From: Methanobrevibacter sp.
Lineage (GTDB): Archaea; Methanobacteriota; Methanobacteria; Methanobacteriales; Methanobacteriaceae
Reading direction: 5' to 3'
Length of the DNA stretch: 64,000 nt
Assembly (NCBI GenBank): GCA_017652345.1
Contig: JAGCBE010000542.1
Location: 1 to 64,000, forward strand
This document shows positions 1 through 9,315 of the stretch, piece by piece. The position numbers and the translations under genes are program-made. The notes under the pieces were generated by a model that searched no databases, had not been told where the DNA came from, and saw only the letters and a list, made by a program, of their open reading frames with translations. Every line of letters starts with the position of its first letter. Position 1 is the stretch's first letter.

Positions 1-126
1 ATATATAATATATATTTATATATATTATAATAGTTTCCAACTAAATATGAAATATGTATACAAGAAATGTTTTCCCTTTAATGGTATTTTCGTTATAAAG
101 ATTTCTTATAGTACTAAAACTTTTAC

Positions 127-369
127 TTATAGCATCGAAATACAATTTTCACAGTAGTAATGTGCTACTTTATTTTCATCTATCTTTATTATTGGATATA
201 ATAGTCCTGTATGACATATTTCACATTGATCTATATGATCTCTCCATTGTGAACAATAATCATCTTCTTTTATTCTTCCTGCTAGATTTGGCATTATCTA
301 ACATGTTTTCTATTGTGGAATATATAACTTACATCCTTGTCCACATTTATTTAATAGTTTATTTTTCAT
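127..369 (-). CDS. Small Cys-rich putative zinc-binding protein
   Basis: 80 codons ending in TAA, with two in-frame TAG codons read as Gln. Cysteines are arranged as a CGQGC pair near the N-terminus, then CEICH in the middle and CENC near the C-terminus, which suggests one or two zinc sites. The ATG overlaps the TGA of the preceding gene (ATGA), so the two are probably translationally coupled. I do not recognise a family. A plus-strand frame over the same bases is its shadow. Confidence 0.6.
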
Positions 370-512
370 CTTATTTCTTTTATCTTATCTTTATCTTGTT
401 CAATTAACTTTAATGCTAATTCTTTATTTTTTATTTCTCTTATCTTATTATTCTTATATACTATATCTATCTTCTTATTTTTTATTAGGAGTTTCAATGC
501 TTTATTTTTCAT
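366..512 (-). CDS. Small Lys/Ile-rich hypothetical protein
   Basis: 48 codons, ATG to TGA, preceded by an AAGGAGAATAAG ribosome binding site. The product is rich in Lys, Ile and Asn, with no recognisable motif. It shares an ATGA overlap with the zinc-type gene downstream. The good RBS and coupling support a real gene, but nothing shows its function. Confidence 0.5.
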   Translation of the reverse strand: MKNKALKLLIKNKKIDIVYKNNKIREIKNKELALKLIEQDKDKIKEIR

Positions 513-591
513 ATTTTCTTATTCTCCTTATAAGACTAATATAGTTATATAATATAGCTCTTTAGGTAAAATAATATTTTAAATTATTTTT

Positions 592-813
592 TTATTCATA
601 TCTAATATTACATTCTGCTTTAACTGGAATAACTTTACAAGGAGCATTTTGAATTAAAATATTTCCATTTAATAAACTAACAATATATCTATTAGTATCT
701 TTATGATCTACTGCTCTTACTTTCATATAATGATATCCATTTAATTCAAAACATTCTCCAAAATGAATTTCATCTAAGGAAACTGTCGTTCTGTAATTTA
801 CATTGAGCTTCAT
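592..813 (-). CDS. Small GECFE-family protein, paralogue 1
   Basis: 73 residues, with an ATG after an AGGAGT site. One of four similar proteins encoded in tandem (with 820-1053, 1275-1517 and 1521-1793). They share a core of GECFE(L/V), a short glycine turn, (Y/H)(M/V)K(V/I), a variable middle, then V(I/M)P-x-x-A/T-E-x-x-(V/I)-x-Y at the end. The pattern looks like a small beta-barrel or SH3-like fold; that is inference. Function unknown. Confidence 0.65.
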   Translation of the reverse strand: MKLNVNYRTTVSLDEIHFGECFELNGYHYMKVRAVDHKDTNRYIVSLLNGNILIQNAPCKVIPVKAECNIRYE

Positions 814-819
814 TATATT

Positions 820-1053
820 TTACTCCTTTTTATATCTTACATGAAGTTCTGCCTCTACTGGAATTATCTCAGTGCTGTCGAACATTGTATAAAGTTTATT
901 ATCATAGAAGCAAAAACAATTATAATCATCATTTGCAAAATCTATAAACTTATCTATTTTAACGTGGACAAATCCGTCTACTTCAAAACATTCTCCAACT
1001 TCCAACTCAGAAAATTTAATTGTTTTTACATGTTCTTCAAAAATTACATTCAT
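820..1053 (-). CDS. Small GECFE-family protein, paralogue 2
   Basis: 77 residues. Shares VGECFEVDGF and the terminal IIPVEAELHVRY pattern with its three neighbours. The ATG overlaps the TGA of the gene at 1050-1259. Unknown function; clearly arose by tandem duplication with the other GECFE genes. Confidence 0.65.
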   Translation of the reverse strand: MNVIFEEHVKTIKFSELEVGECFEVDGFVHVKIDKFIDFANDDYNCFCFYDNKLYTMFDSTEIIPVEAELHVRYKKE

Positions 1054-1259
1054 AGTTTCTCACTCCACGAACACTTTGTATTTACCAGCTCTGCTACCCA
1101 TAATTCTCTCTGGTTAGTATCAGCACAACAAGATATCCTAGGCTCTTCTATAAAAATACCCTTTACAGTATATCCATTTTTAATTTCATCTGCAATGGCA
1201 ACTAGAGCATCATCTACTCCACTTTTAAAATTAAAGATTATTTTCTTTCCTACAATCAT
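1050..1259 (-). CDS. Hypothetical protein within the GECFE cluster
   Basis: 69 residues, ATG after a GAGGAAG site. It has no GECFE motif. The product contains a Cys-Cys pair in the middle and one Cys near the end, and a predicted helix (DDALVAIADEIKNGY). It sits between paralogues 2 and 3 and ends in an overlap with paralogue 2, so it belongs to the same operon. Not recognised. Confidence 0.55.
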   Translation of the reverse strand: MIVGKKIIFNFKSGVDDALVAIADEIKNGYTVKGIFIEEPRISCCADTNQRELWVAELVNTKCSWSEKL

Positions 1260-1274
1260 TTTACTTCCTCATAC

Positions 1275-1517
1275 TTACTCACATTTATAAGTCACTTTCA
1301 GTTCTGTAGAAACTGGAATTACCTTTTCATTCAAATCAAAATAATAATACATATTGTCTCTCGTAATATAACCAAGACGAATTGCGGTTACAACATTGCT
1401 ATTATCAACAAAACTTGGAACCTTAAGAAAAATAGCTTTATTCCATTCAAAGCATTCTCCATATACAATCTCTTGATACGTACATTCAACGATATTCTGA
1501 GTATATGTAATATTCAT
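1275..1517 (-). CDS. Small GECFE-family protein, paralogue 3
   Basis: 80 residues, ATG preceded by GAGGAATAAAGT. Contains YGECFEWNKAIFLKV and ends VIPVSTELKVTYKCE, matching the family core. Ends in TGA. Function unknown. Confidence 0.65.
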   Translation of the reverse strand: MNITYTQNIVECTYQEIVYGECFEWNKAIFLKVPSFVDNSNVVTAIRLGYITRDNMYYYFDLNEKVIPVSTELKVTYKCE

Positions 1518-1520
1518 ACT

Positions 1521-1793
1521 TTATTCCTCTTTACTAACAGGTTTTATATTAATTGTTGCTTGATATGGCATTACTTTGACCTTATCTGTAAATTTATATA
1601 GATTTAAATCTCCAAAACAAATAGAATTCACGACAGGATATGGATAATCCTTGCCGCCTTCCATAAGCTGAGGAAGCTTCATATAAAGACCTCCACCATG
1701 CTTAAAAAATTCTCCAACTTTTAATCTTTCAAATTCAATGTCTATAGAAAACCAATCTTCAATTATTGTAGTATTTCCATAAGTTACTTGCAT
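1521..1793 (-). CDS. Small GECFE-family protein, paralogue 4 (divergent)
   Basis: 90 residues. The most divergent member: GECFE becomes GEFFK, followed by HGGGLYMKLP, and the end reads VMPYQATINIKPV. It has a longer N-terminus than the other three. First member of the tandem array in transcription order. Function unknown. Confidence 0.6.
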   Translation of the reverse strand: MQVTYGNTTIIEDWFSIDIEFERLKVGEFFKHGGGLYMKLPQLMEGGKDYPYPVVNSICFGDLNLYKFTDKVKVMPYQATINIKPVSKEE

Positions 1794-1806
1794 ATTTTAT
1801 TCCTCC

Positions 1807-2007
1807 TTAAAATCCAAAGAATCCAAATTTAGTATGAATAGAACTTTCAATAAAAGAAAGTTCAGACTCAAACTGATAAAGAGAATCAATATCAGTCCAA
1901 TAATCTCCATCGAGATAAATCAGATAACTACCACTATAAAGATTCTGATAAATAGAAACCTCATGATTACCAGTCCAAGAATAATAACTAACCATAAACT
2001 TTTTCAT
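1807..2007 (-). CDS. Hypothetical Tyr-rich protein
   Basis: 66 residues rich in Tyr and Ser, with no membrane segment. ATG follows AAAGAGGTAATTATC. It is the first gene of the left-end operon, directly behind the promoter at 2041-2069. Not recognised. Confidence 0.55.
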   Translation of the reverse strand: MKKFMVSYYSWTGNHEVSIYQNLYSGSYLIYLDGDYWTDIDSLYQFESELSFIESSIHTKFGFFGF

Positions 2008-2040
2008 GATAATTACCTCTTTCTTTTATATTATACTTAT

Positions 2041-2069
2041 ATTATAATATAAAAAGGATAGGAAATCAA
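2041..2069 (-). promoter_or_regulatory. Sigma-A-type promoter (TTGATT-17-TATAAT)
   Basis: The minus strand shows TAGTTGATT, 17 bases, then TATAAT (-35 at 2064-2069, -10 at 2041-2046). It would drive the small-gene operon 2007 to 127. The -35 box lies in the loop of a terminator hairpin that ends the nrdJ transcript. Same design as nine other intergenic copies in the window. Confidence 0.75.
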
Positions 2070-2089
2070 CTATTATTTCCTATCCTTTT
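2052..2089 (-). terminator. Rho-independent terminator after nrdJ, overlapping a promoter
   Basis: A 15-bp perfect stem (2052-2066 with 2075-2089) and an 8-base loop, followed on the minus strand by a run of T. It lies downstream of the nrdJ stop. Its loop contains the -35 box of the promoter for the next operon, whose -10 box starts after the T run, so transcripts from that promoter lack the hairpin. Confidence 0.75.
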
Positions 2090-2226
2090 ATTTTTATGCC
2101 AAAAACCTTATCAACGTATCTTGATTTTCTTTATGATTTCCAAAAATTTCATAAAAATAATATATGTACCTTATCAAGAAAATTCTTTAAAATAATTACG
2201 AAAAACCATGCTAATAAAGGTATTTT
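2090..2226. other. Non-coding stretch downstream of nrdJ
   Basis: About 137 bases between the nrdJ stop and its terminator. No supported gene. On the minus strand TTGATAAGGT occurs twice about 60 bases apart; I cannot assign a role to it. Confidence 0.35.
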
Positions 2227-5040
2227 TTAATCACATCTACTCCAGCCACAATTCTTGCAAATGTTACAACCACCCTCAAAAGTCAATGGAGATCCGCATA
2301 CTGGACAATTATCTTCCTCATCTTTATTTGGTTTAACACTGCTGAAATTCATTCCATATTCTGCCATGGTAAATTCTTTATACATATCTGCAAGAGCATT
2401 TGCTATTGCCATAGGACAACAAGCACCCATACTAGTATCATGCTTTGTAGCAGATCTTACTGCATAGCTAGGACAACTGCCAGTAGATTTTAATTGATCT
2501 ATAATATCAGTTATTGATACTCCACCTCTAGCGGACAAACTAATCATTCTAGATAATCCAGTCATAAAATTATTACAACCTCCAGTAGAGCCTTTACTCA
2601 AATAAACTTCTCGTAATTCTTTACTTTCGGGATCAAAGAATGCAGTACAATGAAGGGAACCACAACCAGTTACTAATTTTCTTTTAAGGCCAATCAGATT
2701 ATTAGAAGCTGGAATAATATATCCTCTATTTAATATATTGTCACTTTCTTTATCTTCTTCTTTATTATCTGTGGTTAGCACGGCAACCCTCGCACAACCA
2801 TCTCTGAATACAGTTATCCCTTTTAGCCCTGCTTTCCATGCTTCCAGATATAAATCATAAACATCTTCAATAGTAGTATCATTTGGCAGATTTACTGTTG
2901 AACTAATACTTGCATCTATATACTTTTGCCAAATTGCTTGCATTGCTATTCTATTCTTATATGGAATATCATTCGCGGTAATAAAATATTCAGGAAGTTC
3001 TGAATCATCTTCTATATTATTTTTATTCATATATTCCTAAACAATCGGAGTATAAACTTTATAATATACATCCTTACCATGAAGTGATTCAGTTTTTCTA
3101 GTATAATAATTAGCAAAAATAGGTTCAATACCACCAGATATTCCAAGCATTGTTGAAAGAGTACCAGTAGGAGCAATAGTTAAAAGCTAACTGTTTCTAA
3201 GTCCGTGTTTCTTTACTAATTCATAAGTCACAGAACCTTCAGGAACATAATTTTTGAAAAAATCCGTTTGAACAATTAAATCAGATTTACACATTGGATA
3301 AGGACCATCTTCAATAGCTAAAGAACATGATTCCATTGTTGCTGAATGAATAAGTGTTTTTGCGATTTCTTCACAAACCTCAATTGATTTAGAACTACCA
3401 TAAGTAATGCCCATCTTAATCAACATATCTGCAATACCCATGACTCCAATACCAATCTATCTCCAATTTTTTACAGAAGCTCTTTGTTCTTGAAGAGGAT
3501 GAAGATCCATACCTTCATCTAAAATCTTATTCTATGCTCTTACTGCAATCTTAACTGCATGAATAAAATCAGGAATATCAAAAATACCTTGTTCATTTAC
3601 AAAAGCAGAAAGATTTAAAGATGAAAGACTACAGCTACCGCCTGCTGGGAGAGGTTCCTCTCCGCAGGGGTTAGTTCCAGCATATTCAAAATCAGGATCT
3701 AGAGCTAATAAATTCCATGTAGTTACTCTATCCCAAAATAGACATCCAGGTTCTCCATAATTCCAATTATTTTCTGCAAACCGCTTAAAGATTTCTGAAG
3801 CATCTACTTCTTTAGTAATTTCTTCTCCAGTAGCTTCTCTCTTAAAATTAAGAGTAAATGTTTTCTTTTGCTCTACGGCATTCATGAATTCATTATTTAC
3901 TTTTAAAGAAATATTTGCTTTATTAACTTTTGTTAAATCTGTTTTGATGTCGATAAATTCAAGAAGATCAGGATGAGTACAATCTAGAGAAATCATTAAA
4001 GCTCCTCTACGTCCATTCTGACCTATCTGTTCAGTTACCTATGAATAAGTTTCCATAAATGATACTGCACCACTTGTATATTTAGCAGTATTATTTACTT
4101 TTGCTCCTCTTGGAGATAAATTAGAAATATCAATACCACAGCCTCCTCCATAGCTATAAGTTCTAGCTAATTTTCCAGCTGTTTCATAAATACTTTCAAT
4201 ATTATCTTCTGGAGGGCTAACTACATAACAATTAGAAAGCGTTACTTTAATGCCTTTCTTATCAAGACCTCTATTAGAAAGAATTCTTCCTCCAAATAGA
4301 AATTTTTTCTTAATAATTAAATCTTTTACGTCCTAATCTCCTGCCGTGACTCTATCTAACCATTCATCAAATGTTTCATCTTCATACTAATATTTTCTGT
4401 GCCAAATATCTATACCTAAAGTATTATCTGCTCCAAGCCATTCTTCTACTGTCATTCTATAACTATTAACTCCTTAATCCCATAAGTTATAATAATATTT
4501 TTTAAAAAGATCTAAACCTTCATGTAACATCTTTTCTCTATATTCTGATAGTTCTTGTTCTCTTTTACTCCACTTATCAAATTGTGAATTTGTATTAAAA
4601 GTAATACTTCCATCTTCATTTTTAATTATATCACATTGATAATCTTTAATTTCATTCTATCTAGAACAAGTATCTTCTCTTGACTCCATAAAACAAAATT
4701 TCATATAGCGAAGGATCTCGTCCCACTTTTCTGGAGTATCAGCATCTCCACATCCTGGATATCCACATTGATTATCAATAAGATCTTGCAACATATGAAT
4801 AATATTACCAGAGAACCAATCGCTAAAATCCCAAACATCAGAATGAGCATAACCATTCTTAGCACGCTACCAAGCGGATCTAATATCATATATTAGGTAT
4901 TCAAATTTTAATTTGATGTTGTGTGGAAATTTCATTCCTTCAGTATTAATTGACTAAAAGATCTTTCCTTTATAAAATTTCTTTTTTTCCTTCATATCAT
5001 TTATTAACCTTGTATAATATTTAAGGTCTGAGAAGGTCAT
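2227..5040 (-). CDS. nrdJ: Adenosylcobalamin-dependent (class II) ribonucleotide reductase
   Basis: 937 residues when 11 in-frame TAGs are read as Gln; as standard code it would be about a dozen fragments. It reduces ribonucleotides to deoxyribonucleotides for phage DNA synthesis. Recognisable class II features: SNCYV in the N-terminal catalytic half, SYGGGCG, IGQNGRRGAL, NPCGE (residues of the active-site loop), APTGTLSTMLGISGGIEP, and a C-terminal tail with CPVCG and CKNCG zinc-ribbon cysteines. The ATG at 5040 touches the TAA of the TROVE gene upstream, so the two are probably cotranscribed. A terminator follows at 2052-2089. The approximately 90-residue N-terminal region is not one I can place. 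Confidence 0.93.
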
Positions 5041-6614
5041 TACTGACCTCCCCAAACCCTATTATATCTCTCATTATTAAGAGTGGTAAGCATTACATTC
5101 ATTGGATCAATCTTTTGCTTGATCTCAACTTTACCGTACTCATTAATAACTTCCTCGTATTCAGTACCTTCAATGACTGCTTTGAACAATGAAGGAGAAT
5201 ATCCACTGACCATGCAGCAATCAGTATCTCCAAATCGCTGCTGGAACATTCCACACTTGGAAGCCCTGACATTCCAATATACAATTGCAGGAATCATATA
5301 TCCATGTGCTGCATACTTCTGCCGCATGCTATCCATAAAGGTCATATTACTATTAGATTTCATAATACGGCGACCACGAGAATCATATCCATAGCTGTAA
5401 GAGTTAGTTGCTGCATCAAACTGCATATCAGAAATGATATACAACTTCGCAGGAATATCAGACTGCTTACAATGATTCTTAATTGCAGTATTCAGAATAA
5501 GATCAAAGACCTTTTCCAAATCAGTATTCATACCCCAATCGGAACGCTCCATATGATTAACCTTTTCATAGATGTTAGTACCCTTAATCTCCTGAAGTGC
5601 AGGATTTGAACTAAAGGTAATAAACTTTCCATGATACGGTCCACGACACTTATCAGCACAATACATTCCAAGAGAGAGTGCAACTTCTATAGGCTGACCA
5701 CTCATGCTGCCGCTGGTATCTACAACACAAATACCGCTTTCTGCCTTACCTGCAAAGTAATCAGGAAGTGCATCCCACAAAGCACTCTGGATAATAATAT
5801 CCTTACCAGAAGGATGATACAGGTCGCTCATGACCTTATGAATAATATCGACTGGGAACAAAGCACCTGCATTGATCTTAGAATCACCAGTAGCAAGACC
5901 CTTCAGATACTCAATATAATTCTTCTTAACGTGCTGGAAGAATGCATCAGAGTAAATCATAGAAGCCTTAGACGGAATCTTATTAAAATCAATTTCGTCC
6001 CACTGATTTGCAGACATCTTACGCTCCACCACATCGATGTTCTTACGCAGGAACGAAAGCACCTTTCGATATTCCTTACTGGACATACCAAGACCTTTAC
6101 GAATCTTAGCGGCAAGAGCTCTGGTCTCCTGAGAAGAAGTATTCTCTGAAGGTAGCCACTTAGCCAGCAGACTGCAACTCCGACCCCGACCGAGTTCAAA
6201 CATATCCTCAGCAATGGTCTGTCGAATAAAATCAATCATGGGCTTCTCGCACTTAGTTCCAAGAAGAACCAGATAATCATCTCCACGACCAAAGAACAAG
6301 ATGTTATCCATATTATGAATAACATACTCAGGATGGTTCTGAGCAAGATACCGCAGAATAATGCGGAACAGTCTACGCATACCCTGACCACCCCGAACAT
6401 CACGGAAGTAGAACAGCATACGCATGCTCAAATCCCTATCTTCTTTAAATGCTTTAATGAAAGCTTCCAGAATGGTAGATGCATTGCTATGCATCATACC
6501 GCCAAGGCTACCAAAAGCATCAAGCACAGCATTACCAGTGCTACGATAAGCACCAGCACCATTCTCAGTATAAGTAAAATCGTTAACTTCCTTCATCATG
6601 TCAAAAAAGTTCAT
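5040..6614 (-). CDS. TROVE/DUF2828-like protein with vWA domain (Ro-type RNA-binding)
   Basis: 524 residues. The N-terminal ~280 residues are helical and TROVE/Ro-like (FYFRDVRGGQGMRRLFR is typical of the DUF2828 branch). The C-terminal part is a von Willebrand A domain with an intact metal-binding motif DTSGSMS at about 299-305. Ro60 relatives bind misfolded RNA and small Y RNAs. No TAG codons occur here, and base composition is visibly more GC-rich than its neighbours. Context: upstream of nrdJ and close to a polynucleotide kinase and an RNA ligase, hinting at RNA surveillance or repair. No Y-RNA-like gene was recognised beside it. Confidence 0.75.
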   Translation of the reverse strand: MNFFDMMKEVNDFTYTENGAGAYRSTGNAVLDAFGSLGGMMHSNASTILEAFIKAFKEDRDLSMRMLFYFRDVRGGQGMRRLFRIILRYLAQNHPEYVIHNMDNILFFGRGDDYLVLLGTKCEKPMIDFIRQTIAEDMFELGRGRSCSLLAKWLPSENTSSQETRALAAKIRKGLGMSSKEYRKVLSFLRKNIDVVERKMSANQWDEIDFNKIPSKASMIYSDAFFQHVKKNYIEYLKGLATGDSKINAGALFPVDIIHKVMSDLYHPSGKDIIIQSALWDALPDYFAGKAESGICVVDTSGSMSGQPIEVALSLGMYCADKCRGPYHGKFITFSSNPALQEIKGTNIYEKVNHMERSDWGMNTDLEKVFDLILNTAIKNHCKQSDIPAKLYIISDMQFDAATNSYSYGYDSRGRRIMKSNSNMTFMDSMRQKYAAHGYMIPAIVYWNVRASKCGMFQQRFGDTDCCMVSGYSPSLFKAVIEGTEYEEVINEYGKVEIKQKIDPMNVMLTTLNNERYNRVWGGQ

Positions 6615-6671
6615 TCAAGATACCTCCATCTTTTTATCTAAATTTATTTTGCTGTCTTATATCTTACTTAT

Positions 6672-6700
6672 ATTATAATATATACAAGATGAAAAATCAA
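6672..6700 (-). promoter_or_regulatory. Sigma-A-type promoter (TTGATT-17-TATAAT)
   Basis: TAGTTGATT at the -35 and TATAAT at the -10 with exactly 17 bases between. Located between the zinc-ribbon gene ending at 6708 and the TROVE gene starting at 6614; it would drive TROVE and nrdJ. Confidence 0.75.
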
Positions 6701-6707
6701 CTATTAA

Positions 6708-7196
6708 TTAAGAAGCATAAATAAGATTTTCATATTCATCTTCCCATTTAAGTTCATTGTTAAACATTGCTTGAGTTTGATAAAAATCATTTTTTGCACA
6801 TTCTTTACAAGCATAAAATCCCCAAGTAGATTTATATACTGGTTCTTTTCCACAGAACATACAATACTTAGCTAATTCAGTCTAATATTTTTTAACCAAT
6901 TCAGTTATTTCAGGAATATCAATATTTCCTTTAAAATTAAATTTGTTCCATAAGGTATGAACAAACCTAACCACAAAATAATCATTTAATAGATTCTTTT
7001 TAATTAGAATTTCTTTAACTTCTTCGAGGAACTTTGGTACCCAAGAATTTACCCAACCATCAGGCAAATTATCTAATTCAGTATAATCATAATTATATGG
7101 TTCCCATTTTTCTCCAAAATTATCGCTGTTCAAATATCTTGGCCATAAAAATGGATATTTATTTACAAGTTCTATATTCTATTCAACTGTGAGCAT
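6708..7196 (-). CDS. Phage hypothetical protein with C-terminal zinc ribbon
   Basis: 162 residues with two TAG codons. The ATG at 7196 is chosen because the frame stays open to it and it overlaps the end of the kinase-HD gene; an inner TTG would cut off conserved sequence (NKYPFLWPR). The middle has YNYDYTELDNLPDGW and the end CMFCG plus CKECAK, four Cys for a zinc site. It is a paralogue of the gene at 11241-11942 (PFLIPRN, YDYEYTELDSMPEGW, CIKCG, CNNC). Function unknown. Confidence 0.65.
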
Positions 7197-8100
7197 ATTC
7201 GTCTCCTTCATGAATTATGTTTAATGCTTCCCATTTAAATTTATTCTTCGAGAATTGCTTAGTTGTATACTCTCTTTTTTTATCACTCATTTTTTTCATG
7301 GAATACGGAAGCATATGATAATTAATATAGAAGATTACCTCTTCAACATTTATCCAACTAGGAAATCTACATTCCGTTAATAGTTTATATGCCCCAACAT
7401 TTTCATGATTATAATAATGATTACAAGATTTCTCTTCATCCCAAGATGCAGTAAACAACTTACCATAATCATGAAGAAGAGCTGCCATAGCAATTTCAGG
7501 AATTACATCAAGAATATCATTTTGCTGCAAGACATAATCCTGACATTTTTCACAATGACGCATCAAATCTAGTGCATGATGTGGATTCTTTTGATCAAAT
7601 CCCTTCATTGCCATATATGCATCACTATAATCATATTGAGTAGCATAATTCTGAATAATCTTAATTTCATCAAAACCTTCTGCATACGAAGGAATTTCAA
7701 AATTAGAGATCATTCTATCAAGAACTTCTGTAGGAACTACTCTTTCTCTATTATTATTATTTTCAATGCAAATATTATAAGGAGTAGCAAATACTATAGC
7801 AATCTTTTTTACTTCAGGACATTCCTGATTAATATATGCTAGAATACCTTTTCTGCTTTTTCTATTAATGTTAGTAGCATCATAACATACGCTATTTCCA
7901 TTTTTTAGATTTTCCAGAGTTCTTTTTCTCATTACATGAAAAACCTGAGCATTATCTTTTTGAAAGTTTACATCATTAAACAATTCCACTCTTAAAGCAT
8001 CAGAGGATAGAATATTAAACTTATATTCTTCCTTATGCTTTTCAGCCCATGTACTTTTACCACTACCAGGAATACCAACAAGCATATAAAAATTAATCAT
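7183..8100 (-). CDS. Polynucleotide kinase fused to HD-domain phosphohydrolase
   Basis: 305 residues. The N-terminus is a P-loop kinase of the AAA_33/Pnk type: GIPGSGKST at 9-17, then SSDALR and a DATN motif. The C-terminal half has an HD-type metal-binding site (MRHCEKC, LLHDYGK near 210, later His residues) like 2',3'-cyclic phosphodiesterases and nucleotidases. The likely role is healing RNA ends (5' phosphorylation and 3' end processing), fitting the RNA ligase encoded just upstream. No TAG codons. It has its own promoter at 8121-8149. Confidence 0.8.
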   Translation of the reverse strand: MINFYMLVGIPGSGKSTWAEKHKEEYKFNILSSDALRVELFNDVNFQKDNAQVFHVMRKRTLENLKNGNSVCYDATNINRKSRKGILAYINQECPEVKKIAIVFATPYNICIENNNNRERVVPTEVLDRMISNFEIPSYAEGFDEIKIIQNYATQYDYSDAYMAMKGFDQKNPHHALDLMRHCEKCQDYVLQQNDILDVIPEIAMAALLHDYGKLFTASWDEEKSCNHYYNHENVGAYKLLTECRFPSWINVEEVIFYINYHMLPYSMKKMSDKKREYTTKQFSKNKFKWEALNIIHEGDEYAHS

Positions 8101-8120
8101 ATTCTATCCTCCATATTTAT

Positions 8121-8149
8121 ATTATATTATCTTATTCAAAATAAATCAA
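8121..8149 (-). promoter_or_regulatory. Sigma-A-type promoter overlapping the RNA ligase stop codon
   Basis: TTGATT (8144-8149), 17 bases, TATAAT (8121-8126). The TGA within TTGATT is the stop codon of the RNA ligase gene (codons CAT AGT TGA). An RBS (GGAGG) follows before the kinase-HD start. Confidence 0.75.
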
Positions 8150-9315
8150 CTATGCTTAAGCATGTAATCGCGACTCACTGACTTAAAACTTAAATCATTA
8201 GTTGGATCTCTAAATACAATACCTTCGCGCATCACATTAGGATTTACTACAGATTTACCATCACTTGCTACTTTAATTTCTTCCATAGTCTTAGGAAGCA
8301 TGTATTTAGTATCAAGAATGGGTACCCATTTCATATCCCATGCATTGATAATATTCTTTCCTTTAACGGAATCAAGTCTTCCAATATCAGAACGAATAAA
8401 ATTAAATACATAAAGATCATTTTCTTTAAGTTTCAGAGGATTACCTTGAACATTCCCAACACCCTCACCCTGAATACATACATACTCCAGATCTGGATTA
8501 TCTTCAAGATACTTTTTCAGTTTATCTTCAATCTTATACTTATTAGCAAGTTCCCAATAAATATTACTTTCATGATAACAATCCTGTTCGGGAGTAAGCT
8601 GACGAACATTTCTAGAAGTTACATAAAACTCAAACTTTCCATGCTTCTTTCTTTCAAGAATATAAGTGCATGAAGTTCCATCTAGCTTTTCTGTAGCAAT
8701 AAGAGGATTTTCATAACCTACAAGATGTGGAAGGTTTTCAATTCTTTCTTCGTCCGTCTTATGAACATAAGGAAAATTAGTAGGAAATGCTTTTGCATTT
8801 TTCTGCTTCTTCTGTCCAAAAAAGGCATAGAAAACTTTTCTGAACCACTTATACTTCATTAACTTTTTAATAATTGGCTTCTTTGCAAGTTTCTTATACT
8901 TTGCTTTTACAGTAGGAGTTGCAGGTGTGTCAGACTTTCTTACATTATCCTCTTCCACGTAATATTTAATTCCAAGAATATCTGTAACATCTGTATTCTC
9001 AGGAATATCTTCGGGAAATTCCTTGAAGGCACTTACGGGCATTACAAGACCCTGACTATATACACCACACATCTTGATTGTCTTAATCTTGTAATGACGC
9101 TTTTCCAGAAATGCGAATCGTTCATCTGAAGCAGGACAAAGTGAATCTACCTCAAAATAAACACATTTATCCCCGACTTTGAAATTATCATTCTTGGAAA
9201 CGATTACTCTCCAACCAAGAACCTCTGCATGTTCAACTCTATCATATCCTTCAATTGGATAAATACCTTTAATTGTAGTAATATAAGCAAGTGCTCTTTT
9301 ATTGTTAATAATCAT
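8146..9315 (-). CDS. RNA ligase, Rnl5/DRB0094-like
   Basis: 389 residues. The N-terminal ~115 residues resemble the OB-fold module that precedes the catalytic domain in Deinococcus-type Rnl5 ligases. The nucleotidyl-transferase motif I is ATEKLDGTS near 210, with the lysine that takes AMP. Later motifs (SRNVRQL; EGVG; a MREGIVFRD motif IV-like stretch) are present. It seals 3'-OH/5'-phosphate RNA ends. No TAG codons. It is encoded immediately before the kinase-HD gene, so breakage repair of tRNA or other RNA is the natural reading. Confidence 0.85.
   Translation of the reverse strand: MIINNKRALAYITTIKGIYPIEGYDRVEHAEVLGWRVIVSKNDNFKVGDKCVYFEVDSLCPASDERFAFLEKRHYKIKTIKMCGVYSQGLVMPVSAFKEFPEDIPENTDVTDILGIKYYVEEDNVRKSDTPATPTVKAKYKKLAKKPIIKKLMKYKWFRKVFYAFFGQKKQKNAKAFPTNFPYVHKTDEERIENLPHLVGYENPLIATEKLDGTSCTYILERKKHGKFEFYVTSRNVRQLTPEQDCYHESNIYWELANKYKIEDKLKKYLEDNPDLEYVCIQGEGVGNVQGNPLKLKENDLYVFNFIRSDIGRLDSVKGKNIINAWDMKWVPILDTKYMLPKTMEEIKVASDGKSVVNPNVMREGIVFRDPTNDLSFKSVSRDYMLKHS

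Noticed and set aside
162..407. Open frames on the plus strand here and elsewhere (for example 841-1290, 5631-6149, 9229-9669, 25544-26176)
   Set aside because: They lie opposite convincing minus-strand genes, lack ribosome binding sites and give hydrophobic or low-complexity products typical of antisense shadows in AT-rich DNA.
2227..5040. nrdJ, polA, sbcC and others as decayed pseudogenes with many stop codons
   Set aside because: All interruptions are TAG, never TAA or TGA, and motifs are intact across them; recoding explains this better than decay.
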